34,889 bases of DNA, taken from contig CAMUNJ010000001.1 in the NCBI GenBank assembly GCA_947090235.1, positions 1 to 34,889 on the forward strand, read 5' to 3'. Positions 22,679-31,163 of this stretch are shown here, in pieces. The DNA is from an uncultured Bacillota bacterium (GTDB lineage Bacteria; Bacillota; Clostridia; Christensenellales; UBA1242). The notes under the pieces were generated by a model. The model was not told the DNA's origin. It did no database searches and saw only the letters and a program-made list of their open reading frames with translations. The translations under genes were made by a program, and so were the position numbers. Each line of letters starts with the position of its first letter. Position 1 is the first letter of the stretch.

Positions 22679-23155
22679 ATGATAATTGATGAAAAAACTA
22701 TTATTTTAGATGAAATCACCGACCTACTTATTTCCACAGGAATGCCATCGCACATTCAAGGATTTGAATATATTAAAGATGGAATATATGAAGCCGTTGT
22801 AAATCCCGGAATATTAAACAATATGACAAAAGTATTTTACCCAACTATTGCCGAACACTTTAATACAACTGCCGAAAGCGTTGAAAGAAATATTAGAAAT
22901 TGTATAACAAAAGCCTATGCTTCTGGTTCTCTTTTTCAATCACCTGACTTTAAAACTAGCAATTGTGTTGATTTAACACAAAATCATTGTAATAGTTATG
23001 TTATTTCAAACTATTCTAGAGCAATTAAAAAGCGTATGAACGATAGATACGAACATATCGAAGCAGTTAAAAACGGAATCGCTCGTGCCGAGAGAATCGA
23101 AGCCTTAGAAAAAGAACTTGCTAAATATAAACTTATATATGGCGAATTGACATAA
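22679..23155 (+). CDS. Stand-alone Spo0A C-terminal-domain DNA-binding protein
   Basis: A 158-aa protein. Residues about 8-100 match the DNA-binding effector domain of Spo0A: ITDLLISTGMPSHIQGFEYI, then TKVFYPTIAEHFNTTAESVE and RNIRNCITKAY. The receiver domain that normally controls Spo0A is absent. The remaining tail (about 125-158) is a short charged coiled coil. I chose the ATG at 22679 because of the AAGGAG site; an upstream in-frame ATG lies in the promoter. It may bind sites like 0A boxes without phosphorylation control. It converges on the fibre-like gene. Confidence 0.88.
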   Translation: MIIDEKTIILDEITDLLISTGMPSHIQGFEYIKDGIYEAVVNPGILNNMTKVFYPTIAEHFNTTAESVERNIRNCITKAYASGSLFQSPDFKTSNCVDLTQNHCNSYVISNYSRAIKKRMNDRYEHIEAVKNGIARAERIEALEKELAKYKLIYGELT

Positions 23156-23159
23156 ATGT

Positions 23160-23297
23160 TTATACTCCTTTTATACCCTCAACTCTAGTTACCCAAAATT
23201 TTTCTTGCATTCCTCCTTCCATTGTCCAAGTGCCAGCTGAGGTGTTTAAAGTAAAAATGTATCCTCTTCCAACCGAAATTTTATTTTGGTCTTGTTA
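23160..23297 (-). pseudogene. In-frame C-terminal extension beyond the 23295 stop
   Basis: After the TAA at 23295-23297, 44 further sense codons follow in the same frame to a second stop at 23160-23162. They encode a well-formed beta-rich peptide (ISVGRGYIFTLNTSAGTWTM, then a KFWVTRVEGIKGV ending). The sequence looks like the natural C-terminus of the upstream protein, cut off by a nonsense mutation, or reached by readthrough. Confidence 0.7.
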
Positions 23298-24383
23298 AAG
23301 CATACCTTTCCAAGCATAAAATATTCTACCTGCTGCCGCAACTGAGAAAATAGTAAAGTCATCTGTAGGACGATTATTTTTAGGTATTTCTAAATAACCA
23401 AAAGCGGCAACACATTTTGCATAAATGCGGATAGAATCATAATTTTCTGTCCAAGTAAAATTTTTGCCTCCAATCATTCCACCTTGAAAACCTTTGTTTA
23501 AGTTTGGGTCACTGCTTGTACTATCATAAATCACTTCAATAGTTCGTCCGCCACCACCAGATGGCTTGTTTTCAAGATTGACAACTCTATTTGTTAAACT
23601 ACTTAAATTTGATGTATTGGTAGATATCTTGTTTGTGTTGGAAGATATGTTTGTTCTCTGTGTAGACAATTCACTATTTATGTCTATCAAATCATTATCA
23701 ATATTGGTCAATCTTACAATATGATTAGATAATTCGGTTGTATTATTTTCAACACTCTGTTTTAAACCTGTTATGCTTTGAGAATTTTTAGAAATTTCCA
23801 ACTGGTTGGTTAAAATGTTTTCGGTGTTGTTTTTTATTGTACTTTTAAGGCTTCCCAGTTCACTTGAAAAACCATTAACAGCCTCTTCACTAGATTCTAC
23901 TTTTGCTTGCAATGTGCTTATTGCAGAATTGCAGTTATCTACATTTGTGTTTAGTTTAGTTAAATCTTCATTTTGTTTTTGTATAGCAGAACTATTATTG
24001 CCAATCAATTCTTGATGACTTTGCAATTTTGTGGAGTGAGAATTCAACACACTCTCACAAGAAGAAATTTTATTTCCTTGTGTTTGTATCAAACCTTCAA
24101 CATTGTCTATATCAGTTTGCAATAAAGAGATATCTGCTTGCTGGCTTTGAGATTTTGTTTGCAAATCTTGTATGTTTGTTTTTACTGTACCTATCTCTTG
24201 TTGTAAAGTTTCTACCTTTGCTATAGTGTCGTTTATCTTTTTTTCTAACTCTTGAATCTTTTCTTTATTCCCGCCCGCAGCCAAAAGTTCTTCCTTTAAA
24301 GAAGGAAGGGCATTTTTTACTAAAAACCACACCTCCCTTTCAAGTTGTTCAAGTTTGTCTTTCATTTGATCTTGTTTTTGCAT
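23295..24383 (-). CDS. Coiled-coil fibre-like protein, probably truncated by a nonsense codon
   Basis: A 362-aa protein. Residues about 1-250 are a long coiled coil with many S/N/T/Q residues and repeats of the type L-x-x-x-I-x-x-N (ITGLKQSVENNTTEL and similar), like trimeric phage tail fibres or adhesins. A glycine hinge (PSGGGGRTIEVIYD) then leads to a compact C-terminal domain. There is no signal peptide. GGAGG precedes the ATG. The frame continues for 44 codons past the stop, so the terminal domain is probably incomplete. No other phage gene is nearby. The host or phage role is unknown. Confidence 0.78.
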   Translation of the reverse strand: MQKQDQMKDKLEQLEREVWFLVKNALPSLKEELLAAGGNKEKIQELEKKINDTIAKVETLQQEIGTVKTNIQDLQTKSQSQQADISLLQTDIDNVEGLIQTQGNKISSCESVLNSHSTKLQSHQELIGNNSSAIQKQNEDLTKLNTNVDNCNSAISTLQAKVESSEEAVNGFSSELGSLKSTIKNNTENILTNQLEISKNSQSITGLKQSVENNTTELSNHIVRLTNIDNDLIDINSELSTQRTNISSNTNKISTNTSNLSSLTNRVVNLENKPSGGGGRTIEVIYDSTSSDPNLNKGFQGGMIGGKNFTWTENYDSIRIYAKCVAAFGYLEIPKNNRPTDDFTIFSVAAAGRIFYAWKGML

Positions 24384-24455
24384 ATTTCCTCCTAATGAGA
24401 AAATATTAAAATATAATTTTCAAAAATTCAATACTTACTGCCAAATATATAATTT

Positions 24456-25103
24456 TTACTCCCCTCTTTTTTGCTTTTTTGTCTTCTTCATAAATATCAG
24501 CAATAAAATTATTGTCACGCAAGAAACCGCCACAACTATCCCAGTAATAACCCCAGCGTTTATTCCATAAGGTGCAAGTTGTTTAGTTTTTATCTTGCCA
24601 TAAAATAAACTTCCATCCTCATCAACAAAACAAACACATGTAAACTCTGCTTTTTTTATATAACCTTCGTATAAATACAATTCTTTGCCTTTGCTCAAAA
24701 TTTTATTTGTTGGACTTTCATCCAAATTATAAACAATCACATCATTTTCAATAACCGATGCATTGAAAACTGGATATACCTCTTGTGTAAGTTCATTGTA
24801 TGTCACATATCTAGCATATACAAAGCCTTGATAACTTTCCTCATTTATATATTCTATCTTTATAAAACCTTGATCTTCATCTTGTAAAACTTTAAGTTTT
24901 TCGCCATGCTTTATTATCAAATTTTCTTGGCTATTGTTTTTAATAGGATTGTCGAAACTTTTATCTTCAAATAAAAAACATTGAGAGGCTACAACTTGAA
25001 CATACCTATCTTCAGCAAAAACAACTTCCTGTCCAGCAAACATAGGAAATAAAAACATAAAACATAAAAGTAAAGATAACAAACAAAAAACTTTCAATTT
25101 CAT
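24456..25103 (-). CDS. Secreted, membrane-anchored protein with SH3-like repeats
   Basis: A 215-aa protein with an N-terminal signal peptide (KVFCLLSLLLCFMFLFPMFA), an extracellular part of about 145 residues and a C-terminal membrane helix (ITGIVVAVSCVTIILLLIF) with a KKTKKQKR stop-transfer tail. The outer part shows two stretches with SH3-like spacing (a GEKLKVL...GFIKIEYI unit and a similar second one). No ribosome site is seen; a -10-like box lies six bases before the ATG. It is on the same strand as the fibre-like gene, 72 bp upstream of it. Confidence 0.75.
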   Translation of the reverse strand: MKLKVFCLLSLLLCFMFLFPMFAGQEVVFAEDRYVQVVASQCFLFEDKSFDNPIKNNSQENLIIKHGEKLKVLQDEDQGFIKIEYINEESYQGFVYARYVTYNELTQEVYPVFNASVIENDVIVYNLDESPTNKILSKGKELYLYEGYIKKAEFTCVCFVDEDGSLFYGKIKTKQLAPYGINAGVITGIVVAVSCVTIILLLIFMKKTKKQKRGE

Positions 25104-25109
25104 AATAAA

Positions 25110-25138
25110 ATATTAACATAAAAATTTTTTTAAGTAAA
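25110..25138 (-). promoter_or_regulatory. Promoter of the 25103 gene, leaderless architecture
   Basis: On the minus strand TTTACT (25133-25138), 17 bp and TAATAT (25110-25115), then six bases and the ATG. The boxes are weaker than in the other cases. Confidence 0.45.
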
Positions 25139-25180
25139 GTTTTTTGTTGATAGATAAAAAATTATAAACTCAAACATTTA

Positions 25181-25275
25181 GTCCGCATGCTTATCTCACA
25201 AGAATCACTCCCAAACCTTAAACTTTTATATTATGATTGATTCCGGACATAGCGGGGGTGATGTCAAGATAGGAC
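25181..25275. ncRNA. Candidate structured RNA
   Basis: In the 222-bp gap between 25103 and 25326 a GC-richer patch can form nested stems: GTCC (25181) with GGAC (25272), TATCT (25192) with AGATA (25267), and ATCACTCCC (25204-25212) with GGGGGTGAT (25254-25262), one T-G pair. No start codon with a ribosome site is seen inside. I recognise no RNA family and the strand is unclear. Confidence 0.35.
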
Positions 25276-25298
25276 GGTAGGCTTTTGAAATACATATA

Positions 25299-25327
25299 AA
25301 AAAGCATATCAATTTGATATGCTTTTT
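25299..25327. terminator. Terminator of the radical SAM operon
   Basis: A perfect 12-bp stem (25299-25310 with 25316-25327) and a 5-nt loop. It overlaps the stop of the radical SAM gene. Confidence 0.85.
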
Positions 25328-26372
25328 ATAATGTGTTATGTCTACACTTCTTACAAAGAGGTGCAAGTTGTAAGTTGTATTTTTTTATAATAGTTTCTGC
25401 TCTATTCAAAGTTTCCATCAATAAATCGGAAGGAGGAAAAGTTCCGATATTGTTATATGGAATGTAAGGGGATAACATTGGCATACAACCGCATTTGCAG
25501 ATTTCTTCAACTGCGGTCAATGTGTCTTCCACACTTTCCAGCCCAACGATAAGTCCAGACCTTACATTTTCTTTTCCGAAAATCTTGTTTGCAAGTTTTA
25601 AAAAAATGAAATATCTTTCTCTTCCTATTTTAAATTTTTCAGGACAATATTTTGAGCAAATCTTGTCGTTGAAAAGTTCAAGGTTAATAGAAAGCCCTTT
25701 CACCCCAATCTTTTTCAAATATTTGAGATAATCAAGGTATTGGTTTTCATCTAAGTAAGAATTAAAACCTCTTGGAGTCATCATTACATCAATTTCATAA
25801 TTAGAATAATTCTTGCAAAAGTATTCATATACCTCAGTCAAATATTCAAGATCCTCATTTTTTGGACTCCCTCCAGAAATTAAGATATGAGTGATACGAT
25901 TATCTTCTAATGCAACTTTTAAAGCAGCATCCATTGCTTCAATACTATTTTTTCTATATCTAATGGCATTCATTGAGCAAAATGCACAATGATTGTTGCA
26001 ACCTGAGATTGGAGAAATCCTTGCACGGTCAAAATGTGCATTAACGAAATCAGTTAAGAGTCCAAACCTATTTTTTTCGTTGTTTAGCATAAATTCACTA
26101 GGTTTCCAAATTTTGATTGGAATTAACTCTATTCCGTTTTCTTTAAGTATCAAAGAATCGCTTTTTAGTTCAATTTTGTATTCAGAACTTTCGTTTAAAT
26201 GAACTGTAACATACCAATCCTCAGTCAATTCAATCATAACACCAGTTGTTGTAACATAGTCATCATTATAAAACTTTTCACCAATCGTTTTATGTAGAAT
26301 AGTAAGTGCTTCATCAGAGATACTCACTCCATTCATCATTAATCGAATTTTAAGATTTTTAAAATTAATCAT
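25326..26372 (-). CDS. Radical SAM enzyme
   Basis: A 348-aa protein. The iron-sulfur cluster motif is CNNHCAFC (C-x3-C-x2-C, about residue 125), followed by ILISGGSPKNEDLE, the SAM-binding GGE-like loop. The C-terminal part has extra cysteines (CKCGCMP, and CKKCRH near the end) that could bind a second cluster. About 115 residues precede the radical SAM core and are not recognised. Its start overlaps the end of the upstream ATP-grasp gene by 8 bp, with GAAGGA as ribosome site, so the two are translationally coupled. Substrate unknown. Confidence 0.88.
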   Translation of the reverse strand: MINFKNLKIRLMMNGVSISDEALTILHKTIGEKFYNDDYVTTTGVMIELTEDWYVTVHLNESSEYKIELKSDSLILKENGIELIPIKIWKPSEFMLNNEKNRFGLLTDFVNAHFDRARISPISGCNNHCAFCSMNAIRYRKNSIEAMDAALKVALEDNRITHILISGGSPKNEDLEYLTEVYEYFCKNYSNYEIDVMMTPRGFNSYLDENQYLDYLKYLKKIGVKGLSINLELFNDKICSKYCPEKFKIGRERYFIFLKLANKIFGKENVRSGLIVGLESVEDTLTAVEEICKCGCMPMLSPYIPYNNIGTFPPSDLLMETLNRAETIIKKYNLQLAPLCKKCRHNTL

Positions 26373-27348
26373 ATTTTATTCCTTCTATTTCTTTGCTTAT
26401 CATTATAAATTTTTTCTCATTGTAAAAACTTAGATAGTTCAATTCAAATATGCTTGGAAGTTTATTCTGAACAAGAATTTTGTCTAGTTCTTCTGATGAT
26501 GCTTGAAAACGAGGATTTATTTCCATAAAGAAAACTTCGGTTCCTTTGACAATATAATCAATCCCACCAATCCCGCGATAACCCAGAGCTTGCAATTTTT
26601 TTGTTATCTTTTGTGTTTGTGCTTTTATATTATCTTTAACTTTTTTGCCAAGTTTTTTGTATGCAGAGAAATTCCATCCATCATAACTTAATTGAGTTGT
26701 TATATTTATAATCTGGCAGGAGCCGTCAAATATAAGGGTGTGATTTTTTGAAATTATGAAAGTATTGTTGATAGAGATTGCATTCTCAACATACATTGAC
26801 ACTGAATAAACAACATTCTTATTTAATTGAGGGCGTATTTTATTTTCATTTTGTTTGTCTAAAACATATGTTCCTACACCACCAAAGCCAACGGGCTGTT
26901 GCACCACAAACCTCTCACAGGTTTCATCAAATTGTTTTTGTAATGATTTAAAAGATATATCTTTTCCTTTTATATACTTATAATCCAAAAGGCAAGCTTC
27001 ATTTTTTAATAACGAACGCGAAAGTGGCTTGTTGTTAAGTTTGTCAATAAATTTTAAATTATTTATACAGAGAAGACGATTTTTTCTGAGAAAATATTTT
27101 GCTCCAGCTTGATTGTACATCATGCATTTGGTTTGTTTGTCAGACTTAAAAAATATTTTTAAACACTTAATATAAAATTTTGATATTTTTTTGAAGTTTT
27201 CAAGTTTATTGTAATCAATATCTTTATTATAAATATCTTTGTAGTAGATAACATTTTCATTAGGCTCGCCAGAGATAAGAGCCGATTTTTTAAAAAAGTT
27301 AGTATTTTTAATAGTCCTTTCTTTTAGCCCAAAATAATAAATGTTCAT
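26365..27348 (-). CDS. ATP-grasp enzyme
   Basis: A 327-aa protein with an ATP-grasp fold. The nucleotide-binding glycine loop is QQPVGFGGVGTYV (about residue 150), and the metal-binding end is GIGGIDYIVKGTEVFFMEINPRFQ (N-P-R with the acidic residues before it), given here only as GIGGIDY and FMEINPRFQ. These enzymes join a carboxylate to an amine or thiol through an acyl-phosphate. Its operon partner is the radical SAM enzyme. Together they might modify or ligate a peptide or small molecule, but I see no precursor gene nearby. The GAGG ribosome site is distant (14 nt), so translation may be weak. Confidence 0.85.
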   Translation of the reverse strand: MNIYYFGLKERTIKNTNFFKKSALISGEPNENVIYYKDIYNKDIDYNKLENFKKISKFYIKCLKIFFKSDKQTKCMMYNQAGAKYFLRKNRLLCINNLKFIDKLNNKPLSRSLLKNEACLLDYKYIKGKDISFKSLQKQFDETCERFVVQQPVGFGGVGTYVLDKQNENKIRPQLNKNVVYSVSMYVENAISINNTFIISKNHTLIFDGSCQIINITTQLSYDGWNFSAYKKLGKKVKDNIKAQTQKITKKLQALGYRGIGGIDYIVKGTEVFFMEINPRFQASSEELDKILVQNKLPSIFELNYLSFYNEKKFIMISKEIEGIKYD

Positions 27349-27377
27349 TTCTTTATCAAATTCCTCTTTTTACGTAT

Positions 27378-27407
27378 ATTTTAATATAGGAGAGGTATAT
27401 TTGTCAA
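27378..27407 (-). promoter_or_regulatory. Promoter of the ATP-grasp/radical SAM operon
   Basis: On the minus strand TTGACA (27402-27407), 18 bp and TAAAAT (27378-27383), about 30 bp before the ATG. Confidence 0.65.
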
Positions 27408-27512
27408 CTGATTTAAAAGTTAAGCAAATTTAAACTTCATTAGTAATATAAGATTATTATTAAAAGCAACAAATGAGTGATAAAATATTCATTTGTCTAA
27501 TAAAATATTTTA

Positions 27513-28205
27513 ATGAAAACTACATTTTTAACAGTTAAGAAAAAATCAATTTTTGCAGTTTTGTTATGCGTTTTGCTTGCGGGCGGTTTTTGTGCCACTT
27601 ATTTTGGAGTTATGGCCAGCACAACGCCAAAGCCAGTGCATACCATTGTGATTGACGCGGGGCATGGCGGAATTGATGGTGGAGCAGAAGGCAAAACTAC
27701 TGGGGTGGCGGAAAGTGATTTAAACTTGGCCTATGCAAAAACTTTAAAGGGACTTTGCGAAGATTTTGGCATCGGTGTTGTTATGACTCGCAAAAACGAA
27801 AATGGGCTTTACTCACCCACTGCTTCCAATAAAAAGAAAAGTGAAATGGAAAAGCGTAAGCAAATTATTGAAGATAGCAACGCTGATTTAGTTGTCAGCG
27901 TGCATATGAATAGTTTTAAGTTATCCTCTTGCAGCGGTGCACAAGTTTATTATGCAAGCGGCAATGAGCAAGGTAAAATTCTTGCACAAAATGTACAGAC
28001 TTCACTTCATAATTCCTTTAAAAACGCGAAAAAACTACCTTCTGTTGGTGACTTTTTTGTTTTAAATTGCACTTCTAAACCCGGCATTTTAGTTGAATTT
28101 GGATTTTTATCCAATCCTCAAGAAGAGATAAATCTACAAAATAAAAATTACATGAAAAGCATGTGTTTCTCAGTTTTAGGTGGAATTTTAGAATTTTTTA
28201 AATAA
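27513..28205 (+). CDS. cwlD: N-acetylmuramoyl-L-alanine amidase, CwlD-like
   Basis: A 230-aa zinc amidase of the Amidase_3 family. An N-terminal membrane/signal segment (about residues 10-32) is followed by VIDAGHGGIDGG (zinc His), a conserved ESDLNL Glu, SVHMN (second zinc His) and LVEFGFLSNPQEE (catalytic Glu). CwlD removes the peptide from muramic acid so that muramic-delta-lactam forms in the spore cortex; the length and sporulation setting support that assignment. There is no clear ribosome site at the ATG. It converges with ytaF and overlaps its end by 8 bp. Confidence 0.88.
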   Translation: MKTTFLTVKKKSIFAVLLCVLLAGGFCATYFGVMASTTPKPVHTIVIDAGHGGIDGGAEGKTTGVAESDLNLAYAKTLKGLCEDFGIGVVMTRKNENGLYSPTASNKKKSEMEKRKQIIEDSNADLVVSVHMNSFKLSSCSGAQVYYASGNEQGKILAQNVQTSLHNSFKNAKKLPSVGDFFVLNCTSKPGILVEFGFLSNPQEEINLQNKNYMKSMCFSVLGGILEFFK

Positions 28206-28851
28206 AAAGTTTGCTTATACTCAAAGCGATTAAAACTAACCCGCTTAAAAAACTCAGGTTTACTTTACATTTTTTTGCAATCTTTTTGCCTAAAAAATTG
28301 CCTAATAAAATTGAAATTATTGAAAAAGCAAAGGCTACTACAAATAGTATCCATTGTACTTGGTTTTCAAGGCCATAAGACAAGCCGACTCCTAAACTAT
28401 CTATAGATAACATAAAGCCAAGTCCTAAACTTTCTATCGGCGATAAAATCTTATTGTTGTCTTTGTCTGTTTTTGACACATCTACAACGCTTTCAAATTT
28501 TATATCCTTGCCAAATAGAGAAAATTTTATAGGTTTATTTTTTCTTGCTCGAAATTGAACATAACTTTTAAAGATTTCACTTATAAGTTTAAATAATCCT
28601 ACACATAAAAGTAGAGCAAAAGATATGTATTTTATCACATCCTGAGATGCTATATTATTAAACAAATCACCAGCAAGACATGATATGAACAACATAAAAA
28701 TAGCAGTCAAAGACATGAGCAAAGCAGAAATAAAGTGTATTTTTATTTTACATGCCCCATATGCAAAGGCTGACATAAAACTATCTAAAGAAATTGTTAA
28801 AGATAAAATAAATATTTCAAGTAGGGTCGTCATTTGTAAAAACTTCTCCAC
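28198..28851 (-). CDS. ytaF: Sporulation membrane protein YtaF (MntP-like)
   Basis: A 217-aa protein with six membrane helices arranged as two inverted repeats. Each half carries the family motif: SLDSFMSAFAYG (about residue 21) and SIDSLGVGLSYG (about 149), with an Asp in helix 1 of each repeat. A soluble linker of about 45 residues separates the halves. YtaF is related to the manganese exporter MntP and is tied to sporulation. The listed start is a GTG; an ATG six codons later (28833) with GGAG upstream is an alternative. Confidence 0.85.
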   Translation of the reverse strand: MEKFLQMTTLLEIFILSLTISLDSFMSAFAYGACKIKIHFISALLMSLTAIFMLFISCLAGDLFNNIASQDVIKYISFALLLCVGLFKLISEIFKSYVQFRARKNKPIKFSLFGKDIKFESVVDVSKTDKDNNKILSPIESLGLGFMLSIDSLGVGLSYGLENQVQWILFVVAFAFSIISILLGNFLGKKIAKKCKVNLSFLSGLVLIALSISKLFI

Positions 28852-28872
28852 TTACATATTATTAATAACAAT

Positions 28873-28893
28873 AAAAAAATGCCATTAGGCATT
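28873..28893 (-). terminator. recF terminator
   Basis: AATGCC-TAAT-GGCATT on the minus strand, followed by a T-run (28873-28879). The recF stop codon is in the loop. Confidence 0.75.
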
Positions 28894-29967
28894 CTTTACA
28901 TTTCCATTTTCAACCTTTAATATATTGGCATTCAACATCAAACTATACTCTGTGCATGTTATTATCGTCTGCGTTCGTGATGTGAAAGCCAAAAGCCTTT
29001 TTTGACGCTCTAAATCAAGTTCACTAAATACATCGTCTAGAAGCAAAATTGGATATTCCCCAGTTCGCTCCCTGATTATTTCTAACTCGGCCAATTTCAT
29101 AGATAAAGCGGCTGTCCTCTGTTGTCCTTGAGAGCCAAAGTTTTTAACTTCAACCCCATTTAAAAATATATCTAGATCGTCTCTATGCACGCCTATAGAT
29201 GTGTAGCCATGCTTGAAATCTTTTTCAAGATTTTTTTGTAAAGCCTTGAGCATTTCTTCTTTGAAATCTTTATCTTTTGCATCAAAACTATTGTAAGTAA
29301 TTTTTAATTGTTCACTTCCGCCAGATATATATGAATGTGCTTTCTCTGCATAAGGAGCAAGTTTTTCTATAAAATCTTTTCTTTCCAAAAATATTTTGTA
29401 GGCAAGATCTACTAATGCCCTGTCCCAAATGTCTATGGTGTCTTTTAAAACATTAAAATCTTTAGTTATTTTTAAGAGTTTATTTCTATTAGCCAAAACC
29501 TTTTCATACCTATTTAGTGCGTAAAAATATCTTTTATTGGTTTGTGAAATATCAATGTTCATAAACCTTCTACGCTCGTCTGGACTTTCTTTTACAAGTT
29601 TTAATTCTTGAGGTGAAAAAAACACTGCGTTAACATTCCCTAAAAGTTCGCCAATTTTTTTGATAGACACTCCATCAATTTTGATTGCTTTTTTACAAGA
29701 TTTATTAAAAATTAATTCTATTTCTACATCTCTATAAAGTCTAGAGAAGATTGCTTTTATATTAGAAATTTCCTCTCCCCATTTAATGGTTTCCTTTTCT
29801 TTACTAACCTTAAAACTTTTCCCAATAACAGCAAAAAAGATGGCTTCTAAAACATTGGTTTTGCCTTGTGCATTTTTGCCCACCAAAACATTAAGCCCCT
29901 CGCTAAACTTAATTATTTGTCTTTCATAATTTCTAAAGTTTTTAAGTTCAAGAGTATTTATTTTCAC
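28885..29967 (-). CDS. recF: DNA replication and repair protein RecF
   Basis: A 360-aa SMC-like ATPase that helps load RecA at single-strand gaps. It opens with the family start MKINTLELKNFRNYE, then Walker A GKNAQGKTNVLEAI. The signature is near GSQGQQRTAALSMKLAE and the Walker B is PILLLDDVFSELD. The start is GTG at 29967 with no ribosome site; TATACT ends six bases before it. It is usually found after dnaN on the same strand; here it lies upstream of dnaA on the opposite strand, a rearranged order. Confidence 0.95.
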   Translation of the reverse strand: MKINTLELKNFRNYERQIIKFSEGLNVLVGKNAQGKTNVLEAIFFAVIGKSFKVSKEKETIKWGEEISNIKAIFSRLYRDVEIELIFNKSCKKAIKIDGVSIKKIGELLGNVNAVFFSPQELKLVKESPDERRRFMNIDISQTNKRYFYALNRYEKVLANRNKLLKITKDFNVLKDTIDIWDRALVDLAYKIFLERKDFIEKLAPYAEKAHSYISGGSEQLKITYNSFDAKDKDFKEEMLKALQKNLEKDFKHGYTSIGVHRDDLDIFLNGVEVKNFGSQGQQRTAALSMKLAELEIIRERTGEYPILLLDDVFSELDLERQKRLLAFTSRTQTIITCTEYSLMLNANILKVENGNVKNA

Positions 29968-29973
29968 GCATTT

Positions 29974-30002
29974 AGTATATCACTTTGTAAAAAGAAAATC
30001 AA
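29974..30002 (-). promoter_or_regulatory. recF promoter, leaderless architecture
   Basis: On the minus strand TTGATT (29997-30002), 17 bp and TATACT (29974-29979), then six bases and the GTG. Confidence 0.7.
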
Positions 30003-30073
30003 ACTTCTTTTTGTTTAATTTGTTTGCTAAAATTATTTATTTAAGATATAATTTTATATAAGGAGTTAAAATT

Positions 30074-31138
30074 ATGAAAAAGTGGTGGTTTTTTGCTTTA
30101 ACTTTATGTTTTATATTGCCTTGCTTTGCCTTTTTGGGTTGCTCTTCACCATTCACTGAAAAGGCTATTTGTAAGATTGGAAATACTTCTTATTCTTCTC
30201 TTGCTGAAGCAATTAACGATTGCGAAGAAGGTCAAACAATTTATGTTTATAATGATGTTAAAGAGAATTTAGAAAATGAAAATATAAAAGAACTTGGTCT
30301 TAACATTGCATCATCAAATGGAAATGTTTATGTTGAATATATTATCAACAAACCTATCACCATAATTGGAGTAGATAAAAACTATAAAAGCCCTAAAATT
30401 TATGGTTCTTTCAAAATTCAAATATCTTCAACCGCCACCCTAAACAATCTAGAAATTATAAATGATTATATCTCGCTTGAAAACGATGAACTAAATAAAC
30501 CTTATCAAGTTGCAATCAAAGTTTTAAATGGCAATCTAATAATGAAGTATTGCAATATTCACAAATTTCAAAATATAGATAACCAAGTTATTCAAGACAA
30601 CAACCTTTCTTGTTTAGGCGGTGTTGAAATTTTGAGAAAAGATAGCGAACTTGATGGTCAAGTTTTAAACTATCATTTAAGTAGCAATGAAATTAGTGGT
30701 TATAACAACTTTACTCAAACGCAACAATCTTTTGGAATAAGTTTTATATCAAACAGAGATGGGTTCACAAATTTAGAGCCTTTTACAATAAATTCTCAAA
30801 CTGATGATAGAATGTCAGTTTTAGAAAGTTCTAATAAAATAAGAGAAAACAACAACATTTTAACTCAGTTTTATAATGAAGAAAGCAAAATTTATGAATA
30901 TCTAAAAACCTATAACAAAGATTTGATAAAAGAAGACAATTTTGATGAAAACAGCACAGTTCACTTCTTGGGTGATTCTTTTGGTGGAGAAGAAAAAGTT
31001 GATTTTAATGTTTATGGACAAATGTCCTTCAAGTTTATAAAAAACCTTAATCTTATTATGAAAACTTCAAAAGCAAAAGTCCTTCCATGCCCAAGACAAA
31101 ATGTGACAGTTGTTCCTTTTATAGAATTGCCTCAATAA
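30074..31138 (+). CDS. Lipoprotein with beta-helix-like repeats
   Basis: A 354-aa protein with a lipoprotein signal (MKKWWFFALTLCFILP..., lipobox AFLGC). The mature region begins with CKIGNTSYSSLAEAINDC and an EGQTIYVYNDV stretch, then KPITIIGV and NNLEIIND. This 'single-stranded rung' pattern is common at the start of right-handed parallel beta-helix proteins. No catalytic residues of a polysaccharide lyase are recognised. AAGGAG precedes the ATG. Surface-exposed; function unknown. Confidence 0.78.
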   Translation: MKKWWFFALTLCFILPCFAFLGCSSPFTEKAICKIGNTSYSSLAEAINDCEEGQTIYVYNDVKENLENENIKELGLNIASSNGNVYVEYIINKPITIIGVDKNYKSPKIYGSFKIQISSTATLNNLEIINDYISLENDELNKPYQVAIKVLNGNLIMKYCNIHKFQNIDNQVIQDNNLSCLGGVEILRKDSELDGQVLNYHLSSNEISGYNNFTQTQQSFGISFISNRDGFTNLEPFTINSQTDDRMSVLESSNKIRENNNILTQFYNEESKIYEYLKTYNKDLIKEDNFDENSTVHFLGDSFGGEEKVDFNVYGQMSFKFIKNLNLIMKTSKAKVLPCPRQNVTVVPFIELPQ

Positions 31139-31163
31139 AAAACATAGCCTAAGCCATGTTTTT
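31136..31163. terminator. Bidirectional terminator
   Basis: AAAAAACATAGC-CTAA-GCCATGTTTTTT, with one internal mismatch, between converging genes. Confidence 0.7.

Noticed and set aside
23160..24383. A prophage remnant around the fibre-like gene
   Set aside because: No other phage structural or lysis gene is nearby; one fibre-like protein is not enough.
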